Part shown: positions 30,115 to 38,400 of the stretch, piece by piece
Numbering within the stretch: the first letter of the stretch is position 1
Layout of the letters: each line of letters starts with the position of its first letter
Assembly (NCBI RefSeq): GCF_022113815.1
Contig: NZ_SGOM01000006.1
Span: 62,001-126,000 of the forward strand
Reading direction: 5' to 3'
Origin: Vibrio cincinnatiensis
GTDB lineage: Bacteria > Pseudomonadota > Gammaproteobacteria > Enterobacterales > Vibrionaceae
Length of the DNA stretch: 64,000 nt
Position numbers and translations under genes: made by a program
The notes under the pieces: generated by a model
Database searches by the model: none
Told to the model about the DNA's origin: nothing
What the model saw: only the letters and a program-made list of their open reading frames with translations

Positions 30115-31305
30115 TTAACCTTGTTCTGCTAATTGGGTTGCCCGATATTGCACTAACGTTTGTGCGTTAATTTCAGCGGCGGTATCAATAGTGACAATCA
30201 TTGAAAGCCCCACCTGCAAGGGATGACTCTGCAACTCTTTCGGATCCAATTCAATTCGTACGGGCAAACGCTGCACTACCTTAATCCAGTTACCGGTCGC
30301 ATTTTGTGCCGGAATCATAGAAAACGCCGAACCTGTTCCGCCCGAAAAACCCGCTACCACGCCATGGTAAGTCACGTCATCGCCATACAAATCGGCCGTT
30401 AATGTGACTGGCTGGCCAATTTTTACATCACGCAGTTCTACCTCTTTAAAGTTGGCATCAACGTAAATCTGGTCAACAGGCACCACGGTCATTAATGGCA
30501 TCCCAACTTGAACTCGACGCCCAACTTGAACCTGACGCTTAGCCACCACACCGCTGATAGGGGCACGGATACGAGTTCGTTCGAGATCAATCATTGCTTG
30601 TTCATAACGTGCTTTAGTTAATAAAACCTCAGGGTTGTTTTCTACGGTCGTATTATCCGTTAAAGCGGCATTGGCTTTTTGTGAACCGATACTCGACAGT
30701 CTCGTCGCTTTTGCTTGTGCCATTGCTGCTTGAGCGGCATGCAGATTCGCTAGTGCTTGATTATACCCAGTTTGTGCATTGCTCAGCTCTTCCCCTGATA
30801 CCGACCCCGAGCGCACAAGCTCTTCACGACGAGTTAAGTCTATTTGCGCTCGTTCAAAGTCCGCTTGCGCTGCACTTAGCAGTGCTTTTGCCCGTTGTTC
30901 ATTGGCGTTTTGCGCTTCCACCAAAGCGGTGAGCCCTTCATCGTTGGCTAAATAGCTCCGAACACGACGCTTCGCCAGCGCTAAATCAGCTTCAGCTTGA
31001 TTCAAAGCCAAACGAGCATCGGTATCATCAATCTGTACCAATACTTCACCTTTGTGGACATATTGAGTATCCACCACATTAACACTGGCAATAATACCGC
31101 CCACCGCTGGAGTCACTTCCGCGATTTCGGCCGCAGCATACGCATTATCGGTTGAAACAAAGCGTGAACCAATAAAGTACCAATAAGTGCTGTATCCCCC
31201 ACCAGCAATGATGAGCGCCAATAAAAGAAGTAAGAACCCTTTTTTGCGAGATTGTGAAGCACGGTGAGCATCAACATGTTCTGTTGTTTGTTCAGACAAA
31301 TTCAT
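30115..31305 (-). CDS. emrA: EmrA-type periplasmic adaptor (HlyD family)
   Basis: A 396-residue membrane-fusion protein for the MFS pump. It has one N-terminal membrane segment (about residues 24-46), lipoyl half-motifs (VTPAVGGIIASVNV and RIRAPISGVVAKRQVQVG) around a long coiled-coil hairpin rich in Ala, Gln and Glu (about residues 110-220), and a barrel domain with the GTGSAFSMIPAQNATGNW motif, a recognisable EmrA feature. It sits between the channel gene and emrB. Confidence 0.93.
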   Translation of the reverse strand: MNLSEQTTEHVDAHRASQSRKKGFLLLLLALIIAGGGYSTYWYFIGSRFVSTDNAYAAAEIAEVTPAVGGIIASVNVVDTQYVHKGEVLVQIDDTDARLALNQAEADLALAKRRVRSYLANDEGLTALVEAQNANEQRAKALLSAAQADFERAQIDLTRREELVRSGSVSGEELSNAQTGYNQALANLHAAQAAMAQAKATRLSSIGSQKANAALTDNTTVENNPEVLLTKARYEQAMIDLERTRIRAPISGVVAKRQVQVGRRVQVGMPLMTVVPVDQIYVDANFKEVELRDVKIGQPVTLTADLYGDDVTYHGVVAGFSGGTGSAFSMIPAQNATGNWIKVVQRLPVRIELDPKELQSHPLQVGLSMIVTIDTAAEINAQTLVQYRATQLAEQG

Positions 31306-31328
31306 AAGAAAAACCTTTTAAAACCAAA

Positions 31329-32783
31329 TCAAGAATGAGAGAGCGAAAACCCACCGCCTAAAGCATGAATAAGCGCGAGATCTAAGCTAAATACACGAGA
31401 CTGAAGGTTAACCAACGCCCGTTGGTTATTGAGTAACGTCTCTTCTGCGACCAAAACATCCAGGTAAGTCGCTAATCCCCCTTGATAGCGATTATTGGCA
31501 ATGTGGCGAGCTCGCTCAGCTTGTATGACGGCTTGTTGCGTTTTTGCAATCCGCTCATCCAACGCCTGAGTACTGGTCAACACATCCGCAACGTCATGCA
31601 AAGCTTGATTTAACGTAGCGTTATATAAGCTGACCGACTCTTGATAACGGGCTTGAGCCGAAGTGAGTTGCCCTTCCAATCGGCCGCCCGTAAAGAGGGG
31701 TAAATAGATGGCCGGACCAATGCCGCCTGCATCATTACCACTGTTAAACAGATTATCGAGACCAAAAGCTTGATAACCGATGAATGCGGAAAAGCTCACA
31801 TCGGGATAAAACATGGCTTGTGCGATCCCCACCCGCTCAGCCGCCGCCTCAGCCCGCCAGCGCGCAGCAACAATATCGGCTCTATGCCCTAACAGGCCAA
31901 TACTGGCGTCTGCTGGCAAACCAAAACGAGCGTCGAGCGTAATGGTTGGAGCATAAATCGTTCGTGCGCGATCCGGCCCTTGCCCAACTAAAGCGGCCAG
32001 CGCATTTTTTTGTAATTCAATGGACTCATTTAATGCCAAAAGTTCAGCATCAACACTGGCAGCGATAGATTTTGCTTGGCTAACTGCACCCAATGTTTCA
32101 AGCCCGTTGTCGTAGCGTTTCTGTAATAACTCAACCGTTTTCTCCCGCACCTCTAAAGCCGCTTCTACCGTGGTTTGATTGGCATAGAGACGTGCCAGCT
32201 CTGCATAGGCATTGGCAATGGATGTCGCTAACATCAAACGAGCAGAAACGCTTTCAACCTCTGCGGCGGCCAACGTTGAGGTTGCCGCCGCAATCGACGC
32301 TCGGTTCTTACCCCAAAAGTCAAAGTCATACTGAAAATTAAGCGTGAGTGAGCCGTAATCATTCCAACCATGAGGTGGCGCATACGTTTGGTACTGATAA
32401 CTGACTTTACTTTCTGTTACAGAAGCCGCTAACCCAACCTCTAACGAGCGAGCCGCCCCCGCTTGCTCGGCAATACCTCTCGCATTGTCTAACCGAGCCT
32501 TCGCTATTTGTAGCGTGGGGGAATACTCAAAGGCTTCAATAATTAATTGATTAAGCTGTGTGTCTTGATAGCGTTCCCACCAAGCATCCGTCGGCCATTC
32601 TATACTGGCATGATTGATAAAAGTCTGTTCGGTATTCCACTCCTGCATGGGCTTTATCTTGGTCAGATCTTGGTCTAGATCTGGACTTGCGCAGCCAAAA
32701 AGCAGCATGGCACTGAGAAAACTCATCGAAAAATAAGGAACCGATTGGCTCTGTATCGGCTTTATTTGAGTATTGAATTTCAC
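31329..32783 (-). CDS. Outer-membrane efflux lipoprotein (NodT family)
   Basis: A 484-residue outer-membrane channel for the EmrAB-type pump. The lipobox is LFGC (Cys31). OEP repeats are clear: FDFWGKNRASIAAA in the first half and LPLFTGGRLEGQL in the second. It is first in the operon and divergent from the TetR gene. This is the second of three channel genes in the window; it differs clearly from those at 23792 and 38401. Confidence 0.92.
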   Translation of the reverse strand: MKFNTQIKPIQSQSVPYFSMSFLSAMLLFGCASPDLDQDLTKIKPMQEWNTEQTFINHASIEWPTDAWWERYQDTQLNQLIIEAFEYSPTLQIAKARLDNARGIAEQAGAARSLEVGLAASVTESKVSYQYQTYAPPHGWNDYGSLTLNFQYDFDFWGKNRASIAAATSTLAAAEVESVSARLMLATSIANAYAELARLYANQTTVEAALEVREKTVELLQKRYDNGLETLGAVSQAKSIAASVDAELLALNESIELQKNALAALVGQGPDRARTIYAPTITLDARFGLPADASIGLLGHRADIVAARWRAEAAAERVGIAQAMFYPDVSFSAFIGYQAFGLDNLFNSGNDAGGIGPAIYLPLFTGGRLEGQLTSAQARYQESVSLYNATLNQALHDVADVLTSTQALDERIAKTQQAVIQAERARHIANNRYQGGLATYLDVLVAEETLLNNQRALVNLQSRVFSLDLALIHALGGGFSLSHS

Positions 32784-32803
32784 ATTTGATTACCTTATAA
32801 CTG

Positions 32804-32820
32804 AACTGTACGGTACAGTT
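32804..32820. promoter_or_regulatory. Palindromic TetR-type operator
   Basis: AACTGTACGGTACAGTT is a perfect 17-bp palindrome in the 105-bp divergent region between the efflux operon and the TetR gene. It is directly followed by a TTGACA hexamer (32827-32832). A second perfect 8-bp inverted repeat, CTCTTGAC and its complement, spans 32824-32850. Both are candidate binding sites for the adjacent regulator. Confidence 0.75.
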
Positions 32821-32888
32821 ATACTCTTGACAGAAATGGATCGTCAAGAGAAACTTATGGAAATTTTTAGGCTGGGATCAATGCGCGA

Positions 32889-33491
32889 ATGCGAGTAAAA
32901 AGTGAAGAAAAAAGACAAGCCATTTTAGAAGTTGCAAAAAATTCCTTTACACAACAAGGCTTTGAACAGACATCCATGTCTCACATTGCCAAAATGCTGG
33001 GCGGATCAAAAGCCACGCTCTATAACTACTTTAGCTCTAAGGAAGAGATCTTTTCTGCAGTTATGGCCTCTTCAGCCACCGAACAGATCGCCAATGCTTT
33101 CTTATCTTTAGATAAAAACCGTGATATTGCCCCTTCTCTGGAAGAGTTTGGCTCGAATTTTCTTAACTCGATCCTAGAAGCTGAAGCCATGGCGATTTAT
33201 CGAATGGCGATCCATGAAGCGGAACGATCCTCCGTTGGACGACATTTTTACGAACAAGGCCCTAAAAAAGGCTGGACGCACGTCAGCGAGTATCTTGCCG
33301 CACAAATGAATAAAGGAATGCTAAAACCCTGCGATCCTTGGGTTTCCGCCATGCAATTTAAAGCTCTCCTGTCAGCCGAATACGTTGAACCGTTTGCCTT
33401 AGGGGCCATAGACAAACCCAATCAAGCACAAATAGATACCACCGTTCACCGAGCCGTCACCACCTTTCTTACCCTTTATTCTGCGCAATAA
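32889..33491 (+). CDS. TetR/AcrR-family repressor of the efflux operon
   Basis: A 200-residue regulator. The N-terminal TetR helix-turn-helix shows AILEVAKNSFTQQGFEQTSM and SKATLYNYFSSKEEIFSAV. The C-terminal half resembles the AcrR/TetR_C_7-like ligand domain. It is divergently transcribed from the EmrAB-type operon, with a perfect palindrome between, so local repression relieved by a pump substrate is likely. Another in-frame upstream start is not needed; the ATG at 32889 begins just before the helix-turn-helix. Confidence 0.88.
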   Translation: MRVKSEEKRQAILEVAKNSFTQQGFEQTSMSHIAKMLGGSKATLYNYFSSKEEIFSAVMASSATEQIANAFLSLDKNRDIAPSLEEFGSNFLNSILEAEAMAIYRMAIHEAERSSVGRHFYEQGPKKGWTHVSEYLAAQMNKGMLKPCDPWVSAMQFKALLSAEYVEPFALGAIDKPNQAQIDTTVHRAVTTFLTLYSAQ

Positions 33492-33579
33492 ACCCTCTTT
33501 TGCATGGGTCAATGCTTACCGCACACTGACTCATGCGATCCATTTATAGTATCTAGCCCCATTTCTTTGCTATTATCCT

Positions 33580-33668
33580 CGCCATAGTCGGGGAGCCTTT
33601 GAGCTGAGATCGCACTGCGAGACCCGTTGAACCTGATTCAGTTAACACTGACGTAGGGAACTATCGCG
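33580..33668 (+). promoter_or_regulatory. TPP riboswitch (THI element)
   Basis: The conserved thiamine-pyrophosphate aptamer is readable: GGGGAGCC, then GCTGAGA, then GACCCGTTGAACCTGAT, and the 3' part ACTGACGTAGGGAA. The closing stem P1 forms between CGCCATAGT (33580-33588) and ACTATCGCG (33660-33668), eight of nine paired. It precedes thiD by about 80 nt, and no thi gene other than thiD follows. A candidate switch is CGGGC (33667-33671) pairing with GCCCG (33742-33746) over the ribosome site. Confidence 0.95.
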
Positions 33669-33748
33669 GGCCATTTACGCTGCCAACGCAATCACGGCAC
33701 AATACAATGCCAGTAGCGAGTTCCTCTTCGTCACATTTGGAGCCCGTT

Positions 33749-34618
33749 ATGCCAACCACCTCTCTTTCTTCCCCTCCGATTGTATTAACCATTGCTGGCT
33801 CAGACAGCGGCGGCGGTGCGGGTATTCAAGCGGATATCAAAACTATCTCAGCGACTGGCAGTTATGCTTGCAGTGCCATTACGGCGGTGACTTCGCAAAA
33901 CACGCTTGGAGTTTCGGCAATTTTCCCTATCCCGATTGAACATATTCATAGTCAACTGGATGCGATATTCAGTGATTTAAATGTGGCTGCGGTGAAAATT
34001 GGCATGTTAGCCGACAGCCAGATTATCCACGCAGTGGCGGATAAACTGCGTCAATATCAACCCACATTTGTTGTCTTAGATCCCGTTATGGTCGCAACCA
34101 GCGGTGATGTCTTACTGCGAGATGAAGCGATTAACCACCTTAAACAACGGCTTTTCCCACTTGCCACCGTGATTACCCCCAACTTACCAGAAGCCGCTGT
34201 ATTAACTGGCGAGCCTTTACCAGAAAATGAATCTGAATTGAGCCAATTAGTGAGCGCACTCCAGCAGTTACCTTGTCAGGCGGTGCTACTTAAAGGTGGC
34301 CATTTTACTCAATCTTCTCACAGTAATGATTGGCTTATCACCAAACAGCAGGTCCATTGTTTTTCTGCCGATAGAATTCAAACAAACAATACCCATGGAA
34401 CAGGCTGTACTCTCTCCTCTGCCATTACCTCTTACCTTGCGCAAGGTCAGCCACTTGAGCAAGCCATTGACAGTGCTAAACACTATATTTCCCAAGCGAT
34501 CTTTTATGCTGACCAATTACATGTTGGTCAGGGACACGGACCCGTTCACCACTTTTATGTGACTCAATCAGGCGATCTTTCCCCTATTTTATCTATACTG
34601 GGTAAGAGGGAAAATTAG
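33749..34618 (+). CDS. thiD: Hydroxymethylpyrimidine/phosphomethylpyrimidine kinase ThiD
   Basis: A cytoplasmic kinase of 289 residues that phosphorylates HMP and HMP-phosphate in thiamine synthesis. The N-terminal motif TIAGSDSGGGAGIQAD and the C-terminal NNTHGTGCTLSSAI, with the catalytic Cys in GTGC, identify it. The ATG at 33749 has ribosome site GGAG; the frame also opens at 33707 without one. It lies under a TPP riboswitch and appears to be transcribed alone. Confidence 0.95.
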   Translation: MPTTSLSSPPIVLTIAGSDSGGGAGIQADIKTISATGSYACSAITAVTSQNTLGVSAIFPIPIEHIHSQLDAIFSDLNVAAVKIGMLADSQIIHAVADKLRQYQPTFVVLDPVMVATSGDVLLRDEAINHLKQRLFPLATVITPNLPEAAVLTGEPLPENESELSQLVSALQQLPCQAVLLKGGHFTQSSHSNDWLITKQQVHCFSADRIQTNNTHGTGCTLSSAITSYLAQGQPLEQAIDSAKHYISQAIFYADQLHVGQGHGPVHHFYVTQSGDLSPILSILGKREN

Positions 34619-34778
34619 TTCCTTTTTTCGTTCGAATTTTTTGAACAAGCACGACAAGTTCCTCCGCTTTTTCAATCACGAACAAAGCAGTAAAGTAACT
34701 ACCAAGCAATGAGGAACACCTTCTCAAATTTCAAATAGTTTAAAAGCACTTGGGTTGACCAAGTTCAAGGAGCAAAAG

Positions 34779-35474
34779 ATGATTGAAGTAAGAAAAGCGG
34801 AACAACGTGGCCGTGCAAACTTTGGCTGGTTAGATAGCAAACACACCTTTTCCTTTGGTAGTTACTACGACCCACAACATATGGGTTTTTCAGAATTACG
34901 GGTGATCAACGATGATATCGTGACCCCCAGTGCAGGTTTTGAAACACATGGTCACCGAGATATGGAGATCATCAGCTATGTTTTAGAAGGCACCATCGCC
35001 CATAAAGACAGTGCTGGTAATATCAAAACACTACCAGCGGGTGAGTTTCAATTAATGTCAGCCGGTCGTGGTATTTATCACAGTGAGTTTAACGCTTCAG
35101 ACAATGAACCATTACGCTTTTTGCAGATTTGGATTCAACCGAATGTTCAAGGCGGCGAACCGGGGTATCAACAAAAAGATTTTGGGAAACAAGTGGGCTT
35201 AACCCCCATTGCGACCCCGAGTGGTGAACAAGGCACACTACACATTAAACAAGATGCCTCACTGCATCAGTTGATTTTAGAGCCCAATACAGCGCTGACT
35301 TATGAAGTCACCTCTGGCCGACGGGTGTACATCCACCAAGTCCACAGCCAGTTAAATGTAAATGGAACCCTGCTCTCCCCTGGAGATGGCGCAAAAATCA
35401 GTAATGAATCAACGCTAGAACTGCGCAACGATTCTGATCTGCCCGTCACTGCTTTGCTGTTTGACCTACCATAG
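34779..35474 (+). CDS. Pirin family protein (YhhW-like)
   Basis: A 231-residue bicupin. The N-terminal pirin motif reads RGRANFGWLDSKHTFSFG, with metal ligands in FETHGHRDMEI (His-x-His) and a later His in SAGRGIYHSEFN. E. coli YhhW, of the same length and type, has quercetin 2,3-dioxygenase activity in vitro; the physiological role is unknown. The ATG at 34779 has ribosome site AAGGAG, so it is preferred to the upstream start at 34755. Confidence 0.92.
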   Translation: MIEVRKAEQRGRANFGWLDSKHTFSFGSYYDPQHMGFSELRVINDDIVTPSAGFETHGHRDMEIISYVLEGTIAHKDSAGNIKTLPAGEFQLMSAGRGIYHSEFNASDNEPLRFLQIWIQPNVQGGEPGYQQKDFGKQVGLTPIATPSGEQGTLHIKQDASLHQLILEPNTALTYEVTSGRRVYIHQVHSQLNVNGTLLSPGDGAKISNESTLELRNDSDLPVTALLFDLP

Positions 35475-35486
35475 TCAGTCTCGATA

Positions 35487-35512
35487 TAAACGCCCCAGAA
35501 ATGGGGCGTTTG
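35487..35512. terminator. Terminator after the pirin gene
   Basis: A stem AAACGCCCCA with a GAAA tetraloop and its complement, perfect over ten base pairs. It lies about 15 bp past the pirin stop and can serve the plus strand. Confidence 0.8.
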
Positions 35513-35642
35513 AGTGATAAACTATTTTATTGATCAGCTTTACTCTGAAGCGAAAAATACCCAACGACAGAGGGCTGAAAACCAAGCCATTCCCGACAAC
35601 GCACCGTTAGCGCCATCGGGAATAAGTCAACAAAATCTACAG

Positions 35643-36803
35643 CTATTCAGGATCAGAGATGCAGGAGACGTAGTAAGTAACGCCATCGTTGTAGTTGGAG
35701 AACTCTCCAGTAGCAAGATTCATAACATAGATGTCAAGAGCATCATACGTCAAGTACTCTTTACCGGTCGGCCAATCACGTTTTTCAGACAGACTACCGT
35801 TTACTTTTTGAAGTTCTGTTAGTTCGCCCAAGTTGGCTACACGCCAGTTGCTTCGACCTTCAAGCTTCCCATCATATGCAGAACACAAATTGTGCGAATT
35901 AGCCCAAACGAATGTATAAAACTCGCCTGCAGCACCACTATTTCCGTGTTCAGTATAGGTACCATCTGTCATCCAAGTTGCTTCAATGCTGGTTAGGTAA
36001 GGCTTAGATGGTGAGTTAGTATACAGTGTCCCATCATCCTTACTATTGAAAATATCTATGTTCGCCCCAGCGATATCTGGTAAGCCATTGTTATTATTGT
36101 TATTGTTATTGTTATCGTCATCTAAATCTGAGACGCAGGAGGCGTAGCCAGAATTGCTATCTGGTTGATAGCCTTCGGCACCCAGGTTGAAGTACATGAT
36201 CTGGCTGTCACCATCATTCCCTGGCTGAGGTGTCGAGGTGAAGTATGCTTGATCTATCGGCCACCCGAAGTCAGTATACATTAGTTTTTTCGAGCCAGAA
36301 CTGCCATCATCTGGTAGCTTTTGAAGCTCATCTATTGTTGCTCTGCGCCAATTAGATTGACCAGCAAATTCTATATCGGCTAATTTCTTGCACCAACGCT
36401 CATACTGCCCATCGTTACGTAACAGAGCAAATTGGCGGCCAACGTAACTGTCCTTAAAAAGCTCAGCATAGCTATTACCACCGTTGATATCGGCATCTGA
36501 ACTGTCTGACTCTTCATATCCCAGCGCCTCCATAACCGCAGCCGAAGGAGAACTGGTAAGCCATTTGTTATGCCCATCAGCAGGGTCTACAATTGCACGG
36601 ATTTTTAAACAGTTACCCGCTGCATTCTCTTGGTCGGTATCGTTAATGCCATTTCCGTCGGCTAAATCCCCCACGCCATCGTGCCCACACACGGCAATGG
36701 GTTGATCATTTGAGCCGGAATCTGAACTTGAATTACACCCCGCCAATAAGGCGGTCATAATTAAAGGTAAACAGGCAAAACCACTTTTTAACGTTATTGC
36801 CAT
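35643..36803 (-). CDS. DUF1566 repeat lipoprotein with poly-Asn linker
   Basis: A 386-residue predicted lipoprotein (lipobox LLAGC). Two related DUF1566-type modules are seen, each with a SNWR(R/V)A-x2-(D/G)EL motif: one around GQSNWRRATIDELQKL and one around GRSNWRVANLGELTEL, each ending in an (Y/V)SCVSD or SCISD motif. They are joined by an acidic stretch and nine consecutive Asn. Conserved Cys pairs suggest disulfides. The start is the ATG at 36803 with ribosome site AAGGAAGG; a GTG at 36824 is less likely. The function is unknown; DUF1566 proteins are often surface or exported, and it stands alone in its transcript. Confidence 0.78.
   Translation of the reverse strand: MAITLKSGFACLPLIMTALLAGCNSSSDSGSNDQPIAVCGHDGVGDLADGNGINDTDQENAAGNCLKIRAIVDPADGHNKWLTSSPSAAVMEALGYEESDSSDADINGGNSYAELFKDSYVGRQFALLRNDGQYERWCKKLADIEFAGQSNWRRATIDELQKLPDDGSSGSKKLMYTDFGWPIDQAYFTSTPQPGNDGDSQIMYFNLGAEGYQPDSNSGYASCVSDLDDDNNNNNNNNNGLPDIAGANIDIFNSKDDGTLYTNSPSKPYLTSIEATWMTDGTYTEHGNSGAAGEFYTFVWANSHNLCSAYDGKLEGRSNWRVANLGELTELQKVNGSLSEKRDWPTGKEYLTYDALDIYVMNLATGEFSNYNDGVTYYVSCISDPE
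36087..36113. repeat. AAY trinucleotide repeat encoding nine Asn
   Basis: Nine Asn codons, mostly alternating AAC and AAT, join the two DUF1566 modules. Preceding Asp codons (GAY) extend the simple-sequence tract, so the linker length may vary by slippage in steps of one residue. Confidence 0.75.
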
Positions 36804-37359
36804 AAAGGCCTTCCTTATTTTCACTATTCAATTCAATCAAAACGTGACGTCATCCTTTACGCTAGGGTTACCCAAATCTATCCCCGTTACTATTTTGAAT
36901 GAAATAGTAACGGGGTAAAAATAAGCTAAACGTCAGGAAGGCTAAACAAAAAAAACCACACGTAATGTGAGCGACTGCAAATAAATACCCACTAAAAAAA
37001 ACAAAAATAAATATAAATCAACATGATATAAATTAAATACATTAATTAAAAAAAAACATTTCCAGCCAAAATCAATACATGAAAAAATAAAACATATGAG
37101 CAATATAATTTCCCTCTTTTTGAAATTATGATTCGGATATTAGGCTATTGATAAAACAGGCCCACTCGGATGAAATAACGATTTTTTGCGCTTTGATCAC
37201 ATCCTTGTCATTAAATGGTATAACAGGCTAACGCTTTTCGGTCATTCTTGATATATCGCAAGACATGGCGGGCTTAAGCCCGTTAATTATGACCTTTTCG
37301 TACCGAGCGCCTCTCCTAGCGGCTCGGTTTTCTCAAGCACGTTTTAGCAAGGAATTTTT
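36804..37359. promoter_or_regulatory. Long AT-rich intergenic region, divergent promoters
   Basis: About 550 bp between the divergent DUF1566 lipoprotein and the 37360 gene. Positions 36940-37140 are very AT-rich with A runs and no coding character. The right end holds a CGGGCTTAAGCCCG palindrome (37269-37282) and a terminator-like hairpin (37302-37331). No small RNA family was recognised. Confidence 0.5.
37302..37331 (+). terminator. Terminator-like hairpin in the leader of the 37360 gene
   Basis: ACCGAGC pairs with GCTCGGT (37302-37308 and 37322-37328) and is followed by TTTT. It lies only 30 bp before the ATG of the next gene on the same strand, so it may attenuate that gene or end a short upstream RNA. 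Confidence 0.55.
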
Positions 37360-37839
37360 ATGTCTGACATTGCAACCAGTATTGATGCGATTCAACCTAT
37401 GGCTGACGCCACTTCTGGGTCCATTTGGGGTTATGTTGTAGGAGGAATCGTTTTGGTTCTTGCTGCGGGGTATTTTGGATTCAAAAAAATCAATCAACCC
37501 GCCTTTGTCATTAAGCAAATGCGCAAACGCAATCGAAAAGAGATGCAAAAGCAAGGGATGGAAAGTACCGAAGCTTTAGCGGATTTGGATCATCTTCTCG
37601 ATGCCGTTCAGCAATACGCTATTGATAACGGTATGAGTGGAACCGCAATGGTTCAACTGCTCGCCCCTCTCAATGATAAAGCCAAAGTGAACTCTGCCGC
37701 AGGTTTCTACCATGCGATGGCTTACATTGCGAAAAGCATTAATCAACCCCAGTTGGTCAAAAGCTTACAGAGCAAATCAAAGCAAGTAAAATCCAGCTCT
37801 CCACTGATGGCCGGGCTATTGAAACGCGCAGGCGTATGA
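37360..37839 (+). CDS. Unrecognised single-pass membrane protein
   Basis: A 159-residue protein I do not recognise. One strong membrane segment is visible (about residues 24-43, SIWGYVVGGIVLVLAAGYFG), with an N-terminal acidic and polar part and a basic stretch after the helix (KQMRKRNRKEMQKQ). The rest is helical with ALADLDHLLDAVQQYA and a Lys/Ser-rich C-terminus, so most of it should be cytoplasmic. The ribosome site is AAGGAA. It sits between two unrelated transcripts and its leader holds a terminator-like hairpin. Confidence 0.7.
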   Translation: MSDIATSIDAIQPMADATSGSIWGYVVGGIVLVLAAGYFGFKKINQPAFVIKQMRKRNRKEMQKQGMESTEALADLDHLLDAVQQYAIDNGMSGTAMVQLLAPLNDKAKVNSAAGFYHAMAYIAKSINQPQLVKSLQSKSKQVKSSSPLMAGLLKRAGV

Positions 37840-37868
37840 CCATATAACCTGTCTCAATCAAAAAAGAA

Positions 37869-37899
37869 TTGACCTTCCCCCAAGGGGAACCTTTATGAT
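37869..37899 (+). promoter_or_regulatory. MerR/CueR-type promoter of the copper cluster
   Basis: TTGACC (37869-37874) and TATGAT (37894-37899) are separated by exactly 19 bp, the long spacer that MerR-family activators correct by DNA distortion. The spacer holds a dyad TTCCCC-CAA-GGGGAA and starts with the CCTTCC typical of CueR sites. It lies 28 bp before the first gene of the copper cluster. Confidence 0.82.
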
Positions 37900-37926
37900 T
37901 GGGACAGATTTTTGGGGTGGTTTACT

Positions 37927-38307
37927 ATGCATTCAACGTTTTTTCGCATCACATGGATATGGGTAACGCTTTCGGCGTTACTGGTTTCTGGTTTTGCTGC
38001 GAGTGCCCCATCCCATTCTACTCTGCATGACCACCATGCACCGCCCATGGCGCAAACTCACTGTGCAGAAAGCAGTCACCTCACCCACTCTCAACCGCCA
38101 ATGCACCATGCGCCGTCAGATACCGAAGATTGCCGATCGTTAGCAAACGATAATTGCTGTCCCTCCATGTGCATAAATGTGCCGATTATTCTTAATCAAC
38201 GGGTTCTTTCCGCAACCGACGCCCCTTCAACACATTATCAAATTACCCTAGTCTCTGGTGACGTTATTCACCACACTCAAACCTTGTTTCGCCCTCCAAT
38301 AGCGTAA
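37927..38307 (+). CDS. Small exported His/Cys-rich protein of the copper cluster
   Basis: A 126-residue protein with a hydrophobic N-terminus ending near GFAASA, probably a signal peptide. The mature part is rich in possible metal ligands: HDHHAPPM, THCAESSHLTH, PPMHHAP, and a Cys cluster DNCCPSMC. The C-terminal part has no recognised domain. It is the first gene under the CueR-type promoter, so a periplasmic copper-binding role is likely but inferred. The ATG at 37927 is preferred to the TTG at 37912. Confidence 0.75.
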   Translation: MHSTFFRITWIWVTLSALLVSGFAASAPSHSTLHDHHAPPMAQTHCAESSHLTHSQPPMHHAPSDTEDCRSLANDNCCPSMCINVPIILNQRVLSATDAPSTHYQITLVSGDVIHHTQTLFRPPIA

Positions 38308-38400
38308 TCCATCACGATTTCACCTTTGTTATCGCGTTCTGTCTCCTAAGTACAGAACTCTGTTTTGCTGCGCTTTACGCGCTCAATTATGGATTACATC

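Noticed and set aside
35514..35822. 102-codon plus-strand frame after the pirin gene
   Set aside because: It runs antisense into the DUF1566 lipoprotein gene and has no supporting motif.
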